Positions 52,974 to 62,518 of a stretch of DNA of 64,000 nt are shown in pieces. Position 1 is the first letter of the stretch. Each line of letters starts with the position of its first letter. The translations under genes were made by a program, and so were the position numbers. The notes below the pieces were generated by a model that worked only from the letters and a program-made list of their open reading frames with translations, was not told where the DNA came from and did not search any database. Source of the stretch: an uncultured Pseudoxanthomonas sp. (GTDB taxonomy: Bacteria > Pseudomonadota > Gammaproteobacteria > Xanthomonadales > Xanthomonadaceae); the NCBI RefSeq assembly GCF_946886695.1, contig NZ_CAMPJD010000014.1, forward strand, positions 17,182 through 81,181. Reading direction: 5' to 3'.

Positions 52974-55439
52974 GTGCGCCCTGCCCTTCGCCTGCTCCCG
53001 TTGCCCTTCAGCATCGCCCTGTGCCTGCCCGCGCTGGCGGCTGACGAAAAGCCCGAAAGCTGGGCGCTGTGTCCTATCCAGGATGTGATTCCGACATTCG
53101 GGGGTGCGCCGCAGCCACCGGTGCCCGGCAGCGCCCAGGCGTCGCGGGAACAGCGCGCCGAGCAGCCGACCGCGATCGAGGGCGACCAGCTCTCCGGCAC
53201 CGAGGCCAATCCCCAGTACAGCGGCGAGGTCGTCCTCACCCGCGGGGACCAGTTCCTGGGCGCAGACAACCTGAAGTACGACCAGGAGCAGGACACCTAC
53301 GTCGCTGACGGCCACATCCGGTACCAGGATGCCGGCATCCGCCTGATCGCCGACAGCGCCCGCGGCGACCAGGGCGCCGACTCACACCAGATCGACAACG
53401 TCCGCTACCAACTGGTCTCCCGGCGCGGCAACGGCGGCGCCGACCGCATCGACATGAAGGGGCCGGAAGGCAGCCTGTTGCATTCCACCTACTCCACCTG
53501 CGATCCCGAGGACCGCCGCTGGGAGCTGCGCTCGCGTCGGATCGACATCAACACCGACGACGGCTGGGGCGTGGCGCGCGGCGCGACGATCCGGCTCGGC
53601 AAGGTGCCGGTACTTTACGTGCCCTACCTGAAGTTCCCGATCGACGACCAGCGCCACACCGGCCTGCTGTACCCGGCAGTGGGACTATCCGGCCGCAACG
53701 GCTTCGACTACCAACAGCCGATCTACCTGAACCTGGCACCGAACTACGATGCCACCCTGGAGCCGCGCTACATGAGCGAGCGCGGATTCCAGCTGGGTGC
53801 GGAATTCCGCTACCTGTACGAAAAAGGCCGCGGCGAGATCCAGGGCGCCTGGATGAACAAGGACGATCTCATCCGCGACCGCATGAATGAGGCGGACTAC
53901 GACCCGCTCAATCCAAACAACCCTGATCCGGACGACGGTCGAGGCTATTTCTCGTACGCCGGCTCGCACCGGTTCAGTCGCAACTGGCAGGCACGCGCCA
54001 ACCTGATCTGGCTGAGCGACGCGCGCTACCAGGAGGATTTCGGCAGCTCGCTGTACGGCCAAGCCTACTCGTCGGTTACCAGCACCGCAGGTATCTATGG
54101 GTCTGGTGAATATTGGACTGCCGGCCTGATGGCGGACCATTGGCAATTGGCCGATTACCTGAGCACCGAGCGTTCACTGCCCTACAACCGCCTGCCGCGC
54201 ACTTACCTCAACTGGAATCAGCCCCTGGGCAGCTGGATCAGCGTGGGTGGGCACGCGGAAGCGGTGAAATTCCAGCACGACGAGAAGCCCGGCGGCAGCC
54301 GCATCGACATCAAGCCGACCATCTCATTCCCTTTGCAGGGAGCATCCTGGTACATCACGCCGACGCTCGCCTATCGCCACACAGAGTATCGTCTTGACGC
54401 TGATCTGGCGCAGCAGATCGCCACCAATCGCGCCGTCGAAGCTTACGGCGTGCCCGCTGCACAAGTGACGCCCGCGATGGTGGCGGAATTCTACGACCGA
54501 TCGCCCAGCCGCAGCCTGCCGATCGGCTCGCTGGATGCGGGTGTCTATTTCGACCGCGAGACCGAGATCAAGGGTGACCGCTTCCTGCATACGCTCGAAC
54601 CGCGCCTGTTCTACCTCAACGCGCCGTACCGCGAGCAGGAAGGGCTGCCGATCTTCGATACCCGTCCGTTCAATTTCAGCTATGGCCAATTGTTCCGGGA
54701 CAACCGCTACACGGGTCCCGACCGGCAGACAGATGCCAACCAATTGACCCTTGCGCTGAGCACACGCCTGCTGCGGCAGAAGGACGGCTTCGAACGGCTG
54801 TCGGCCAGCATCGGCCAGATCCGCTACTTCGACGACAGTCGCGTAACCGCACCGAACGAGGTGCCGCTGGAACAGGGCAAGTCGGCCTGGGTGGTGGACG
54901 CCAACTACGCACCCACGGACCGGTGGACGATCGGCGCTTCCTACCAGTGGGACCCGAAGTTCCGTCGCGAAGACCTGGCGAGCGTGCGTGCACGCTACCT
55001 GCTGCCCGACGATGGCGTGGTCAACATCACCTACCGCCGTCGCCGCGACCTGCTGGAACAGGCCGATTTCTCGTTCCTGTACCCGGTCACGCCGGCATGG
55101 AGCGTGGTGGGACGCTACTATCATTCGTTCTATCGCAACGAGCAGCGCGATATCGAGCCCGGCCTGCTGGAAGGCGTGGCGGGCGTGCAATGGGACAGCT
55201 GTTGCCTCGCGGTGCGTGCGCTGGTCCGCCGCTATGTCCGCAATCGCGAGGGCGACATGAACACCGGCTTCCAGGTCGAATTCGTCCTGAAGGGCCTGGG
55301 TTCGGCGGGCCAGAACACGGACCGCACCCTGCGCCGTGCTATTCTCGGTTACTACCGAGACGACCTCTATCTCGTCCCGCCGAGCAATATCGCGCCGCGT
55401 TCGGACGACAACACCTACGATCCGGATCCGATGCCATGA
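52974..55439 (+). CDS. lptD: LPS-assembly outer-membrane protein LptD
   Basis: An 821-residue protein with a signal peptide (about 1-23, ALA-A) and a GTG start. The N-terminal OstA-like periplasmic domain (EGDQLSGTEANPQYSGEVVL, DNLKYDQEQDTYVADGHI) is followed by a large outer-membrane beta-barrel (VPVLYVPYLKFPIDDQRHTGLLYP onward). Several Cys occur (LCPIQD near the N-terminus, YSTCDPED, DSCCLAV near the C-terminus), consistent with the interdomain disulphides needed for function. With LptE it inserts LPS into the outer leaflet. It overlaps surA by four bases. Confidence 0.97.
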   Translation: MRPALRLLPLPFSIALCLPALAADEKPESWALCPIQDVIPTFGGAPQPPVPGSAQASREQRAEQPTAIEGDQLSGTEANPQYSGEVVLTRGDQFLGADNLKYDQEQDTYVADGHIRYQDAGIRLIADSARGDQGADSHQIDNVRYQLVSRRGNGGADRIDMKGPEGSLLHSTYSTCDPEDRRWELRSRRIDINTDDGWGVARGATIRLGKVPVLYVPYLKFPIDDQRHTGLLYPAVGLSGRNGFDYQQPIYLNLAPNYDATLEPRYMSERGFQLGAEFRYLYEKGRGEIQGAWMNKDDLIRDRMNEADYDPLNPNNPDPDDGRGYFSYAGSHRFSRNWQARANLIWLSDARYQEDFGSSLYGQAYSSVTSTAGIYGSGEYWTAGLMADHWQLADYLSTERSLPYNRLPRTYLNWNQPLGSWISVGGHAEAVKFQHDEKPGGSRIDIKPTISFPLQGASWYITPTLAYRHTEYRLDADLAQQIATNRAVEAYGVPAAQVTPAMVAEFYDRSPSRSLPIGSLDAGVYFDRETEIKGDRFLHTLEPRLFYLNAPYREQEGLPIFDTRPFNFSYGQLFRDNRYTGPDRQTDANQLTLALSTRLLRQKDGFERLSASIGQIRYFDDSRVTAPNEVPLEQGKSAWVVDANYAPTDRWTIGASYQWDPKFRREDLASVRARYLLPDDGVVNITYRRRRDLLEQADFSFLYPVTPAWSVVGRYYHSFYRNEQRDIEPGLLEGVAGVQWDSCCLAVRALVRRYVRNREGDMNTGFQVEFVLKGLGSAGQNTDRTLRRAILGYYRDDLYLVPPSNIAPRSDDNTYDPDPMP

Positions 55440-56764
55440 ACAAGCCTCTTTCCCACCTCCTGATCGCCGGCCTGCTGGCCTTGTCGGCAGCTGCAACACC
55501 CGTGGCGGCGCAGAAAATGCAGCCGCTGGACCGGATCGCCGCTGTCGTCAACGAAGACGTCGTCCTGCAGAGCGAACTGGACCGCGCCGTCCGCAACGTC
55601 CTCGCCCAGTATGCCAATCAACCTGGCCAGCTGCCTCCGCGCGCCGTGCTGGAGCGCCAGGTGCTGGAGCGTCTGGTGCTGGTGAAGTTGCAGGTGGCAC
55701 GGGCCGCAGAAACCGGTGTCCGCGTCAGCGATGCCGACCTCAACAACGCCGTGAATGCCGTGGCCCAACAGAACGGAACCACGCCGGACGGCCTGCGCCA
55801 GCGGCTTGAAGCCGATGGCATGTCGTTCGCCGAGTTCCGGAACTCGATGCGCGACGAAATCACCATCCAGCGCTTGAAGCAGAGCTTCGCGCAGAGCCGC
55901 GTACAGGTGAGCGAGGGTGAAGTTGACGCCGCGCTGGCCATGCAGGCGAACAGCGGTGCGCAATACCATCTGGCGCATATCCTCGTCAGCCTGCCGGACG
56001 GTGCCACCGCCGAGCAGATCACCGCCGGCCAGGGCAAGATCGATGGCATCAAGGCGTTGATCGACAAGGGTGAGCTGGACTTTTCCGCCGCCGCTGTCCG
56101 CTATTCCGATAGCCCGAATGCACTGGAAGGAGGCGACCTCGGCTGGCGCAGCCTCGACGAGATTCCCACCGCCTTCGTGGAGATGCTGAAGGGCATGTCA
56201 CCGGGCCAGTCGGTCGGCCCGTTGCGCGGCCCCAGTGGCTTCCAGCTGCTCAAACTGGTGGAAGTACGCGATGCAGCGCAGGCCGAAAAGCGCAGCGTGA
56301 CCGAGTACAACGCGCGGCACATCCTGGTGCGGATCACCGAAACCCAGGATGCCGCAGCCGCCAAGGCCAAGATCGACACCTTGCGTGCCCGCATCGCCGG
56401 CGGTGCCGACTTCGTCGCCGTGGCGAAGGAGTCCACCGAGGATGCGAACAGCCGGGATGATGGTGGCGACCTGGGCTGGTTCCCCGCCGACGCGTTCGGT
56501 CCGGCCTTCGGCCAGCAGGTGACGGCGCTGCAGGACGGCCAAGTCGGCACACCGTTCCGCACCGATGCCGGCTGGCACATCGTCCAGCGCGTGGGCAGCC
56601 GCCAGACCGACGTGACCGACCAGAACCGCCGCGCGCAGATCCGCGACACCATCGGCCGCCGCAAGGCCGAAGACGAGTACAACCGCTACCTGCAGGAGCT
56701 GCGCGGCGAAGCCTACGTCAGCTTCCGCAGCGGCGACCGCGCCGAGACCACGCCGGGCGGCTGA
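55436..56764 (+). CDS. surA: Periplasmic chaperone and peptidyl-prolyl isomerase SurA
   Basis: A 442-residue exported protein with a signal peptide (1-25, VAA-Q), an N-terminal chaperone domain (LDRIAAVVNEDVVLQSELDRAV onward), and two parvulin domains (AHILVSLPD to GDLGWRSLDEIP, about 180-280; ARHILVRITE to GDLGWFPADAFG, about 295-390) and a final helix. SurA assists folding of outer-membrane proteins, including LptD, encoded just upstream. Its ATG overlaps the lptD stop. Both parvulin domains look complete. Confidence 0.97.
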   Translation: MNKPLSHLLIAGLLALSAAATPVAAQKMQPLDRIAAVVNEDVVLQSELDRAVRNVLAQYANQPGQLPPRAVLERQVLERLVLVKLQVARAAETGVRVSDADLNNAVNAVAQQNGTTPDGLRQRLEADGMSFAEFRNSMRDEITIQRLKQSFAQSRVQVSEGEVDAALAMQANSGAQYHLAHILVSLPDGATAEQITAGQGKIDGIKALIDKGELDFSAAAVRYSDSPNALEGGDLGWRSLDEIPTAFVEMLKGMSPGQSVGPLRGPSGFQLLKLVEVRDAAQAEKRSVTEYNARHILVRITETQDAAAAKAKIDTLRARIAGGADFVAVAKESTEDANSRDDGGDLGWFPADAFGPAFGQQVTALQDGQVGTPFRTDAGWHIVQRVGSRQTDVTDQNRRAQIRDTIGRRKAEDEYNRYLQELRGEAYVSFRSGDRAETTPGG

Positions 56765-56765
56765 G

Positions 56766-57749
56766 GTGATTCCGCGGCTGGCGCTGGTACCGGGCGAGCC
56801 GGGCGGCATCGGCCCCGAACTCTGCGTACGGCTCGCGCAGCACCCGCGCAGCGACTGTACTCTGCTCGCGTTCGGTGACCCCGGCACACTGCGCGCCGCG
56901 GCCGACGCACTCCATCTGCCGCTGCGCCTGCTCGACGAAGCCGTCGTCGCCGTCGAACCAGGCGACCTGCGGCTGCGGGCGGTGCCCAACGTGGCACCCA
57001 ACATGTTCGGTCGCACCGACCCACGCAATGCACGCGCTGTCATCGATGCGCTGACGCAGGCCGCCGATGCGTGCCTGCAGGCATCGCTGGACGGCCTGGT
57101 GACCGGCCCCGTACACAAGGCGGCCATCAATGCCGGCGGGATCGCTTACAGCGGGACCACCGAACTGCTCGCGCAACATGCCGGCTGCAAGGTCGTGATG
57201 ATGCTCGCCAACGACATCGTCCGTGTCGCGCTGGCGACCACCCACCTGCCGTTGCGAGATGTCCCGGAAGCGATCACGCCTGCTTTGCTGGAAGACATCC
57301 TGCGCATCACCCACGCATCCCTGCGCATGGACTTCGGTATCGATGATCCGGTCATCGCCGTCCTGGGACTCAACCCGCACGCAGGCGAAGCCGGGCACCT
57401 CGGGCGCGAGGAGATCGAGGTGATCGGGCCCGTACTCGCCTCGCTGCGTGCGCAAGGCATGCGCGTGGAAGGCCCACTGCCCGCCGACACCGCATTCCTC
57501 CCGCAAAAGCTGCGCGGCTTCGATGCGGTCGTGGCGATGTACCACGACCAGGGCCTGCCCGTGCTCAAGTACAGCGGGTTCGAGCAGGCGGTGAACCTGA
57601 CCCTGGGGCTCCCCTACCCGCGCGTGGCGGTCGACCACGGCACGGCACTGGACCTGGCCGGCAAAGGCATCGCGGACCCGTCCAGCCTGTTCGCGGCTGT
57701 CGCTACTTGCGCGCGGATGGCCGCCCAACGCATCGCGGGCCGCGCTTGA
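56766..57749 (+). CDS. pdxA: 4-hydroxythreonine-4-phosphate dehydrogenase
   Basis: A 327-residue enzyme of pyridoxal phosphate synthesis, oxidising 4-phosphohydroxy-L-threonine with NAD(P). Metal-binding and substrate blocks are present: PGEPGGIGPEL at the N-terminus, LDGLVTGPVHKAAINAGG, TTELLAQHAG, LNPHAGEAGHLGREEIEVI and VVAMYHDQGLPVLKY. A GTG start is used, one base after surA's stop. The order surA-pdxA-rsmA is the usual one in gammaproteobacteria. Confidence 0.96.
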   Translation: MIPRLALVPGEPGGIGPELCVRLAQHPRSDCTLLAFGDPGTLRAAADALHLPLRLLDEAVVAVEPGDLRLRAVPNVAPNMFGRTDPRNARAVIDALTQAADACLQASLDGLVTGPVHKAAINAGGIAYSGTTELLAQHAGCKVVMMLANDIVRVALATTHLPLRDVPEAITPALLEDILRITHASLRMDFGIDDPVIAVLGLNPHAGEAGHLGREEIEVIGPVLASLRAQGMRVEGPLPADTAFLPQKLRGFDAVVAMYHDQGLPVLKYSGFEQAVNLTLGLPYPRVAVDHGTALDLAGKGIADPSSLFAAVATCARMAAQRIAGRA

Positions 57750-57787
57750 CGCCACGCAGTACGCGAGCGTTCCCGCATAATCCGCCC

Positions 57788-58576
57788 ATGTCGCATTTCA
57801 AGGCTCCTCCCAAGAAGTCCCTCGGCCAGCACTTCCTGACCGACGGCAGCTACATCGACAAGATCGTGAGGGCGGTGAATCCGCAGCCCGGCGACCGCCT
57901 GGTCGAAATCGGCCCGGGCCAGGGCGCGATCACCTTCCCGCTTCTGAAGAAGCATGGCGAGCTGACCGCCATCGAGTTCGATCGCGACCTGATCACGCCA
58001 TTGATGGAAGCATCGGAAGGCATCGGGCGGCTGACCATCATCCACAAGGACGTGCTGTCGGTGGACTTCGGCAAGCTGGCCGGCGAAGACAAGCTGCGCC
58101 TGGTCGGCAACCTGCCCTACAACCTGTCCTCCCCGATCCTGTTCCACGCCATCGAACATGCGGCGGCGATCACCGACATGGTCTTCATGCTGCAGAAGGA
58201 GGTGGTCGACCGCATGGCTGCCGAGCCGGGCAGCAAGGTCTACGGCCGCCTCAGCGTGATGCTGCAGGCGTACTGCAGGGTGGATGCACTGTTCGTGGTG
58301 CCGCCGGGCGCCTTCCGTCCGCCGCCGAAAGTGGATTCCGCCGTCGCCCGCCTGGTGCCGCGCGATCCCGCGAGCATCGGCATCCGCGACCCGAAGCGCT
58401 TCGAGCATGTCGTGCGCGCCGCCTTCGGCCAGCGCCGCAAGACACTGCGCAATGCACTGTCGGATGTCTGCACCAGCGAGCAGATCGAAGCCGCCGGCGT
58501 GCGTCCGGATGCACGTGCCGAGCAGGTCGCGGTGGAAAACTTCATCCGGCTGGCGAATCTGGTGGCCGCTGCCTGA
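57788..58576 (+). CDS. rsmA: 16S rRNA (adenine1518-N6/adenine1519-N6)-dimethyltransferase
   Basis: A 262-residue KsgA/RsmA enzyme that dimethylates two adjacent adenines in the 3' hairpin of 16S rRNA during 30S maturation. The N-terminus has [12 protein letters not shown], the SAM loop [15 protein letters not shown], the Asp in [10 protein letters not shown] and the catalytic [13 protein letters not shown]. The C-terminal domain with [15 protein letters not shown] is complete. The ATG at 57788 is favoured since the family start [10 protein letters not shown] is here. It follows pdxA by 38 bases. Confidence 0.97.
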   Translation: MSHFKAPPKKSLGQHFLTDGSYIDKIVRAVNPQPGDRLVEIGPGQGAITFPLLKKHGELTAIEFDRDLITPLMEASEGIGRLTIIHKDVLSVDFGKLAGEDKLRLVGNLPYNLSSPILFHAIEHAAAITDMVFMLQKEVVDRMAAEPGSKVYGRLSVMLQAYCRVDALFVVPPGAFRPPPKVDSAVARLVPRDPASIGIRDPKRFEHVVRAAFGQRRKTLRNALSDVCTSEQIEAAGVRPDARAEQVAVENFIRLANLVAAA

Positions 58577-58626
58577 GACGGGGCGGATGGTTTCCGCTTT
58601 CACCCGGGTTTGAATACACTGCCCGC

Positions 58627-59007
58627 ATGGATTCCCCCGACTACGCCATCGACGTCGATGTCGCCACGCGCTTCCTGGACGACCAGTCCGCGCCCGAGGA
58701 CGGGCGTTACGTGTTCGCGTACACCATCCGCATCCACAACCGCGGCCGCGTACCCGCGCAGCTGCTGCGCCGCCACTGGGTCATCACCGATGCCAACGGC
58801 AAGGTGGAGGAAGTGGAAGGCGAAGGCGTCGTCGGCGAGCAACCCTGGTTGAGACCGGGCGAAGATTTCCGCTACACATCCGGTGCCATCCTGGAAACCG
58901 CGCTGGGCACCATGCACGGCCGCTACGACATGCTGGCCGACGACGGCACCCGCTTCGACGCCCCCATCGCCACGTTCACCCTGTCCGTTCCGCGGACGCT
59001 GCACTGA
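58627..59007 (+). CDS. apaG: ApaG (Co2+/Mg2+ efflux-associated) protein
   Basis: A 126-residue beta-sandwich protein of the ApaG/DUF525 family: [47 protein letters not shown] in blocks, [13 protein letters not shown] and [26 protein letters not shown] cover the whole domain. The exact role is unclear, although it is classically linked with apaH and cation resistance. It lies between rsmA and apaH as in many proteobacteria. Confidence 0.95.
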   Translation: MDSPDYAIDVDVATRFLDDQSAPEDGRYVFAYTIRIHNRGRVPAQLLRRHWVITDANGKVEEVEGEGVVGEQPWLRPGEDFRYTSGAILETALGTMHGRYDMLADDGTRFDAPIATFTLSVPRTLH

Positions 59008-59017
59008 GCCCGCCGCG

Positions 59018-59872
59018 ATGACGGTCTGGGCCATCGGCGACCTCCAGGGCTGCTACGACGCCACGCAGCGACTGCTCGAGAAGATCCGCTTCGATCCCAC
59101 GCAGGACCGGCTGTGGTTCTGCGGCGACCTGGTCAACCGCGGTGGACAGTCGCTGGAAACGCTGCGGCTGGTGCATTCGCTGCGCGAGCACAGCGTCGTC
59201 GTGCTCGGCAACCACGACCTGTCCCTGCTCGCGATCGGCGAGCGTTCGCCGGACGAGCAGCGCAAGGTCAATCCCGATCTGCAGCGCGTGGTGCTGGCAG
59301 ACGATGCGCGCATGCTGCTGGACTGGCTGCGCCTGCAGAAGCTGGTGCACGTGGACCGCGACCTGGGCTGGATGATGGTGCACGCCGGCCTGGCGCCGAA
59401 GTGGACCACCACGCTCGCCGAGAAGCATGCGCGCGAGGTCGAGCAGCAGCTGCACGGCAACGCCTACCGCAAGCTGTTCCGCAACATGTACGGCGACAAG
59501 CCGAACTGGGCACCGCACCTGTCCGGGCATGACCGTTCGCGCGCCATCATCAACGTGCTCACCCGCATGCGCTACTGCACGCCCCGCGGACGCATGGCGA
59601 TCGAGGAGAAGGGTGCGCCGGGCCGGCAGGCCCAGGGTCTGTATCCCTGGTACGAAGTGCCGGGCCGCGCCGAGCGCGACCTGAAGATCGTCTGTGGCCA
59701 CTGGTCCACGCTGGGGCTGATGATCGGGCACGGCGTGCATGCGATCGACACCGGTGCGGTGTGGGGCGGCAAGCTCACCGCGTTGCAACTGGATACGGAC
59801 GATATCCGGCTCGTGCAGGTACCCGGCCGCGACGTGCCGCCACCGCCCAAGGGCGAACTGCCGAAGGACTGA
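59018..59872 (+). CDS. apaH: Symmetrical bis(5'-nucleosyl)-tetraphosphatase ApaH
   Basis: A 284-residue metallophosphatase that cleaves Ap4A symmetrically into two ADP. The metal ligands are in IGDLQGCYD, FCGDLVNRGGQS and VLGNHDLSLL, with VHAGLAPKW and CGHWSTLGL further on. It is cytoplasmic and controls dinucleoside polyphosphate levels under stress. It follows apaG after ten bases. The C-terminal region is typical, ending with a Pro/Lys-rich tail. Confidence 0.96.
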   Translation: MTVWAIGDLQGCYDATQRLLEKIRFDPTQDRLWFCGDLVNRGGQSLETLRLVHSLREHSVVVLGNHDLSLLAIGERSPDEQRKVNPDLQRVVLADDARMLLDWLRLQKLVHVDRDLGWMMVHAGLAPKWTTTLAEKHAREVEQQLHGNAYRKLFRNMYGDKPNWAPHLSGHDRSRAIINVLTRMRYCTPRGRMAIEEKGAPGRQAQGLYPWYEVPGRAERDLKIVCGHWSTLGLMIGHGVHAIDTGAVWGGKLTALQLDTDDIRLVQVPGRDVPPPPKGELPKD

Positions 59873-59874
59873 GC

Positions 59875-60541
59875 ATGCGGCTGGCGCGGCTCCTGACGCT
59901 GTGCCTGTTGCCCGCCCTCTTGTGCGCCTGCGGCGACGGCACCCCGCCGGCCTCCACGCCCATGCCGGCGGAGGCTTCGACACAGGGTTGCCCAGCCACC
60001 CACATCGCCTCCTCTGGTCGCGGCGGCACGTGCGCAGATCGGTGTAGTCCGCACCTACGATCCCACCTACTTCGGACTGTCGTATCCCGGCGGGGACGTG
60101 CCGGCCGACCGTGGCGTGTGCACGGACGTCGTGATCCGCGCTTTGCGGACTCAGGGGCTCGACCTGCAGCAGATGATCCATGAGGACATGCTCTCCCACT
60201 TCGATCTTTATCCGAACCGATGGGGCCTCAGCCAACCCGACCGCAGCATCGACCACCGCCGTGTGCCCAACCAGATGCGCTGGTTCGAGCGGCATGGATG
60301 GAGCCAGCCCACCGGCCGAAGCGCCCACGACTTCGCGCCTGGTGACATCGTCGCGTGGACACTGACGAGCAATGGCCTGCTGCACATCGGCATCGTCTCC
60401 GACCGCCGCAGCCACGACGGCACGCCGCTGATCCTGCACAACATCAACGCCGGCACGCAGGAAGACGATATCCTGTTCCGCCACGCCATCATCGGACACT
60501 ACCGGCAACCGGACGCACGTACGCCGGGCGCGCTTCAATAG
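59875..60541 (+). pseudogene. DUF1287 family gene split by a frameshift
   Basis: A signal-peptide frame begins at ATG 59875 (MRLARLLTLCLLPALLCAC, lipobox-like) and continues to about 60020, then runs out of family similarity and stops at 60183. The DUF1287 domain (AAARAQIGVVRTYDPTYFG, DRGVCTDVVIRALR, DFAPGDIVAWTL, LLHIGIVSDRR, ILHNINAGTQ) is in the next frame, open from before 60020 to 60541, without its own start. A one-base insertion or two-base deletion near 59990-60040 would explain it. DUF1287 proteins are exported, with an amidase-like fold suggested. It may be inactive here, or the sequence may contain an error. Confidence 0.75.
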
Positions 60542-60616
60542 CGCGGGACCCGCTCGATACCACAGACCGTCCGCTCATTGCGGACCCACCCAAAGACGGC
60601 AGGGGTGGACTCCGCC

Positions 60617-60710
60617 CGTCATTCCGGCGAAAGCCGGAATCCATCTTGATCCTGCGGTCAGATGTGCGTCAGCTGACAATCAATGGATTGCGGCTTTCGC
60701 CGGCATGACG
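60617..60710. repeat. Long palindromic repeat between convergent genes
   Basis: 60617-60650 (starting CGTCATTCCGGCGAAAG) and 60679-60710 (ending CTTTCGCCGGCATGACG) are reverse complements with a few mismatches, separated by 28 bases. This is the type of dispersed palindrome common between genes in Xanthomonadaceae. It lies between the DUF1287 gene and the end of folA and could form a strong hairpin in either transcript. Confidence 0.8.
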
Positions 60711-60739
60711 GACCAGGGGCGAAGGCGTACCGCCCGCTT

Positions 60740-61234
60740 TCAGGTGCGCCGGTACTCGACGAAGTCAAAGGCCAACGCGTGCTTCGCGTCCACGGGATGC
60801 CGTTCGCGCGCGATCTCATGCCACTGCGCGGCATCGACCTCGGGAAAGAAGGCATGCGCATCCTCGACCACGGCATCGACCTCGGTCACGTGCAGCACGT
60901 CCGCACGGCCAAGGGTCAGCGCGTAAATCTCGCCGCCGCCGATCACGCACAACTCGTAACTCCCCTGCTCTGCCGCGATCCGGATCGCCTCATCAAACGA
61001 GGCCACCGCCTGCATGCCTTCGAACGGCACGCGGCCATGGCGCGTCAGTACCAGGTTGAGCCGGCCCGGCAACGCACGGCCCAGGGATTCGGCCGTCTTG
61101 CGCCCCATCAACACCGGCTTGCCCAGCGTCATTGCCTTGAAGCGTTTCAGATCATCCGGAAGTCGCCACGGCAGATCGTTGTCGCGACCAATGGCGCGAT
61201 GGCGATCAAGCGCCACAATCATCGAAATCCTCAT
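60740..61234 (-). CDS. folA: Dihydrofolate reductase
   Basis: A 164-residue DHFR reducing dihydrofolate to tetrahydrofolate with NADPH. The blocks ISMIVALDRHRAIGRDNDLPWRLPDDLKRFKAMT in pieces (1-36), KPVLMGRKTAESLGRALPGRLNLVLT and CVIGGGEIYALTL are present, including the Asp in LPDDLKRF (substrate site). It works with thyA, encoded upstream on the same strand, to regenerate folate used in dTMP synthesis. Its ATG overlaps the stop of the unknown gene 61231-61680 by four bases. Confidence 0.97.
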   Translation of the reverse strand: MRISMIVALDRHRAIGRDNDLPWRLPDDLKRFKAMTLGKPVLMGRKTAESLGRALPGRLNLVLTRHGRVPFEGMQAVASFDEAIRIAAEQGSYELCVIGGGEIYALTLGRADVLHVTEVDAVVEDAHAFFPEVDAAQWHEIARERHPVDAKHALAFDFVEYRRT

Positions 61235-61680
61235 CGCACAAACCCGGCAAGCATGGCATCCAATGTCTGGCGCTCCTGCTCCTCGATGGTTATCGCCATA
61301 TTGGATGCCACCGCCGCAATCACGTGGCACTCAGCTTCGTTGCGGATTTTCCCGCGCTCAACCACGACCCTGTACTTGCGCGAATACCGATAGAGCAGCT
61401 CGGTCGAGGTCAATATGCCGCGCGCTTCCAATTGCGCATCCAATGCAGCCACCTCTTCGACACTCAAGTCCTGTATGCCTTCCAGGCAATCGTTTGCCGC
61501 TTGTCGCAATCCAGCCAGTGCCTTGGACTTACCCACTTCAATCATAATCCTGCGTCCAACGTTTGTCGGATGAATTCCGCTGTCCGGATCGATTCCCCAG
61601 ACAGTTGTAGCGTAGAACCCGACGAATGCTTCGAGCTGGGAGTACTCCTGCTCATCATCTTTCGTTATGCGGCGCGCCAT
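61231..61680 (-). CDS. Protein of unknown function between thyA and folA
   Basis: A 149-residue soluble protein starting after AGGGAG and overlapping folA by ATGA. The sequence is helical and charged (SQLEAFVGFYATTVWGIDP, ALAGLRQAANDCLEGI, SVEEVAALDAQLEARGI, EECHVIAAVASNMAI-like). No family is recognised. Base composition is lower in GC than in neighbours. It sits within an otherwise conserved thyA-folA pair, so it is likely a later insertion that kept translational coupling. A link to folate metabolism should not be assumed. Confidence 0.7.
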   Translation of the reverse strand: MARRITKDDEQEYSQLEAFVGFYATTVWGIDPDSGIHPTNVGRRIMIEVGKSKALAGLRQAANDCLEGIQDLSVEEVAALDAQLEARGILTSTELLYRYSRKYRVVVERGKIRNEAECHVIAAVASNMAITIEEQERQTLDAMLAGFVR

Positions 61681-61701
61681 ACAACGCTCCCTAGAATCTG
61701 T

Positions 61702-62499
61702 CTAGACCGCCACCGGCGCCTTGATCGCCGGGTGCGGGTCGTAGCCGTGGATCCCGATGTCGTCGTAGGTGAAGGCGAACAGGTCGGCGACCTCGGGATT
61801 GAGGTGAAGCTTGGGCAGCGCGCGGGGTTCGCGAGCCAGTTGCTCGCGTGCCTGGTCGTAATGGTTCGAATACAGGTGCGCGTCGCCCAGGGTGTGCACG
61901 AAGTCGCCGACACCCAACCCGCAGGCCTGCGCCACCATGTGGGTCAGCAGCGCATAGCTGGCGATGTTGAACGGTACGCCCAGGAAGATGTCGCCACTGC
62001 GCTGGTAGAGCTGGCAGCTGAGCTTTCCCTCCACCACGTAGAACTGGAACATCGTATGGCAGGGCATCAATGCCATCTTCGGCAGGTCGGCCACGTTCCA
62101 GGCCGACACGATCAGCCGGCGCGAGTCCGGGTTGCGCTTGATCTCGTCGACGACCCATTTGATCTGGTCGATCTCGCCGCCGTCGGCCGTGGCCCAGCGA
62201 CGCCACTGCTTGCCGTAGACCGGGCCGAGCTCGCCGTCGGCATCGGCCCATTCGTCCCAGATGCTGACCTTGTTGTCCTTGAGGTAGGCAACGTTGGTTT
62301 CGCCTTTCAGGAACCACAGCAGTTCGTGCACGATCGAGCGCAGGTGCAGCTTCTTCGTCGTGACCAGCGGAAAGCCTTCATTGAGGTCGAAGCGCATCTG
62401 CCAGCCGAACACGCTGCGCGTTCCGGTGCCGGTGCGGTCGGATTTTTCGGTGCCCTGCTCCAGCACGTGGCCCAGCAGGTCGAGGTACTGCTTCATCAT
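61702..62499 (-). CDS. thyA: Thymidylate synthase
   Basis: A 265-residue ThyA methylating dUMP to dTMP with methylenetetrahydrofolate. The nucleophile is Cys147 ([12 protein letters not shown]), preceded by [16 protein letters not shown] and [11 protein letters not shown], and followed by [23 protein letters not shown] in blocks and the [13 protein letters not shown] region. GGAGG lies before the double ATG. It follows lgt after 19 bases, and the next gene is the unknown 149-residue protein, then folA. Confidence 0.98.
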   Translation of the reverse strand: MMKQYLDLLGHVLEQGTEKSDRTGTGTRSVFGWQMRFDLNEGFPLVTTKKLHLRSIVHELLWFLKGETNVAYLKDNKVSIWDEWADADGELGPVYGKQWRRWATADGGEIDQIKWVVDEIKRNPDSRRLIVSAWNVADLPKMALMPCHTMFQFYVVEGKLSCQLYQRSGDIFLGVPFNIASYALLTHMVAQACGLGVGDFVHTLGDAHLYSNHYDQAREQLAREPRALPKLHLNPEVADLFAFTYDDIGIHGYDPHPAIKAPVAV

Positions 62500-62518
62500 C
62501 TGCCTCCGGCGAATGGCG

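Noticed and set aside
60541..60739. Small gene in the folA-DUF1287 gap
   Set aside because: Open frames there are made by the palindromic repeat and have no ribosome-binding site.
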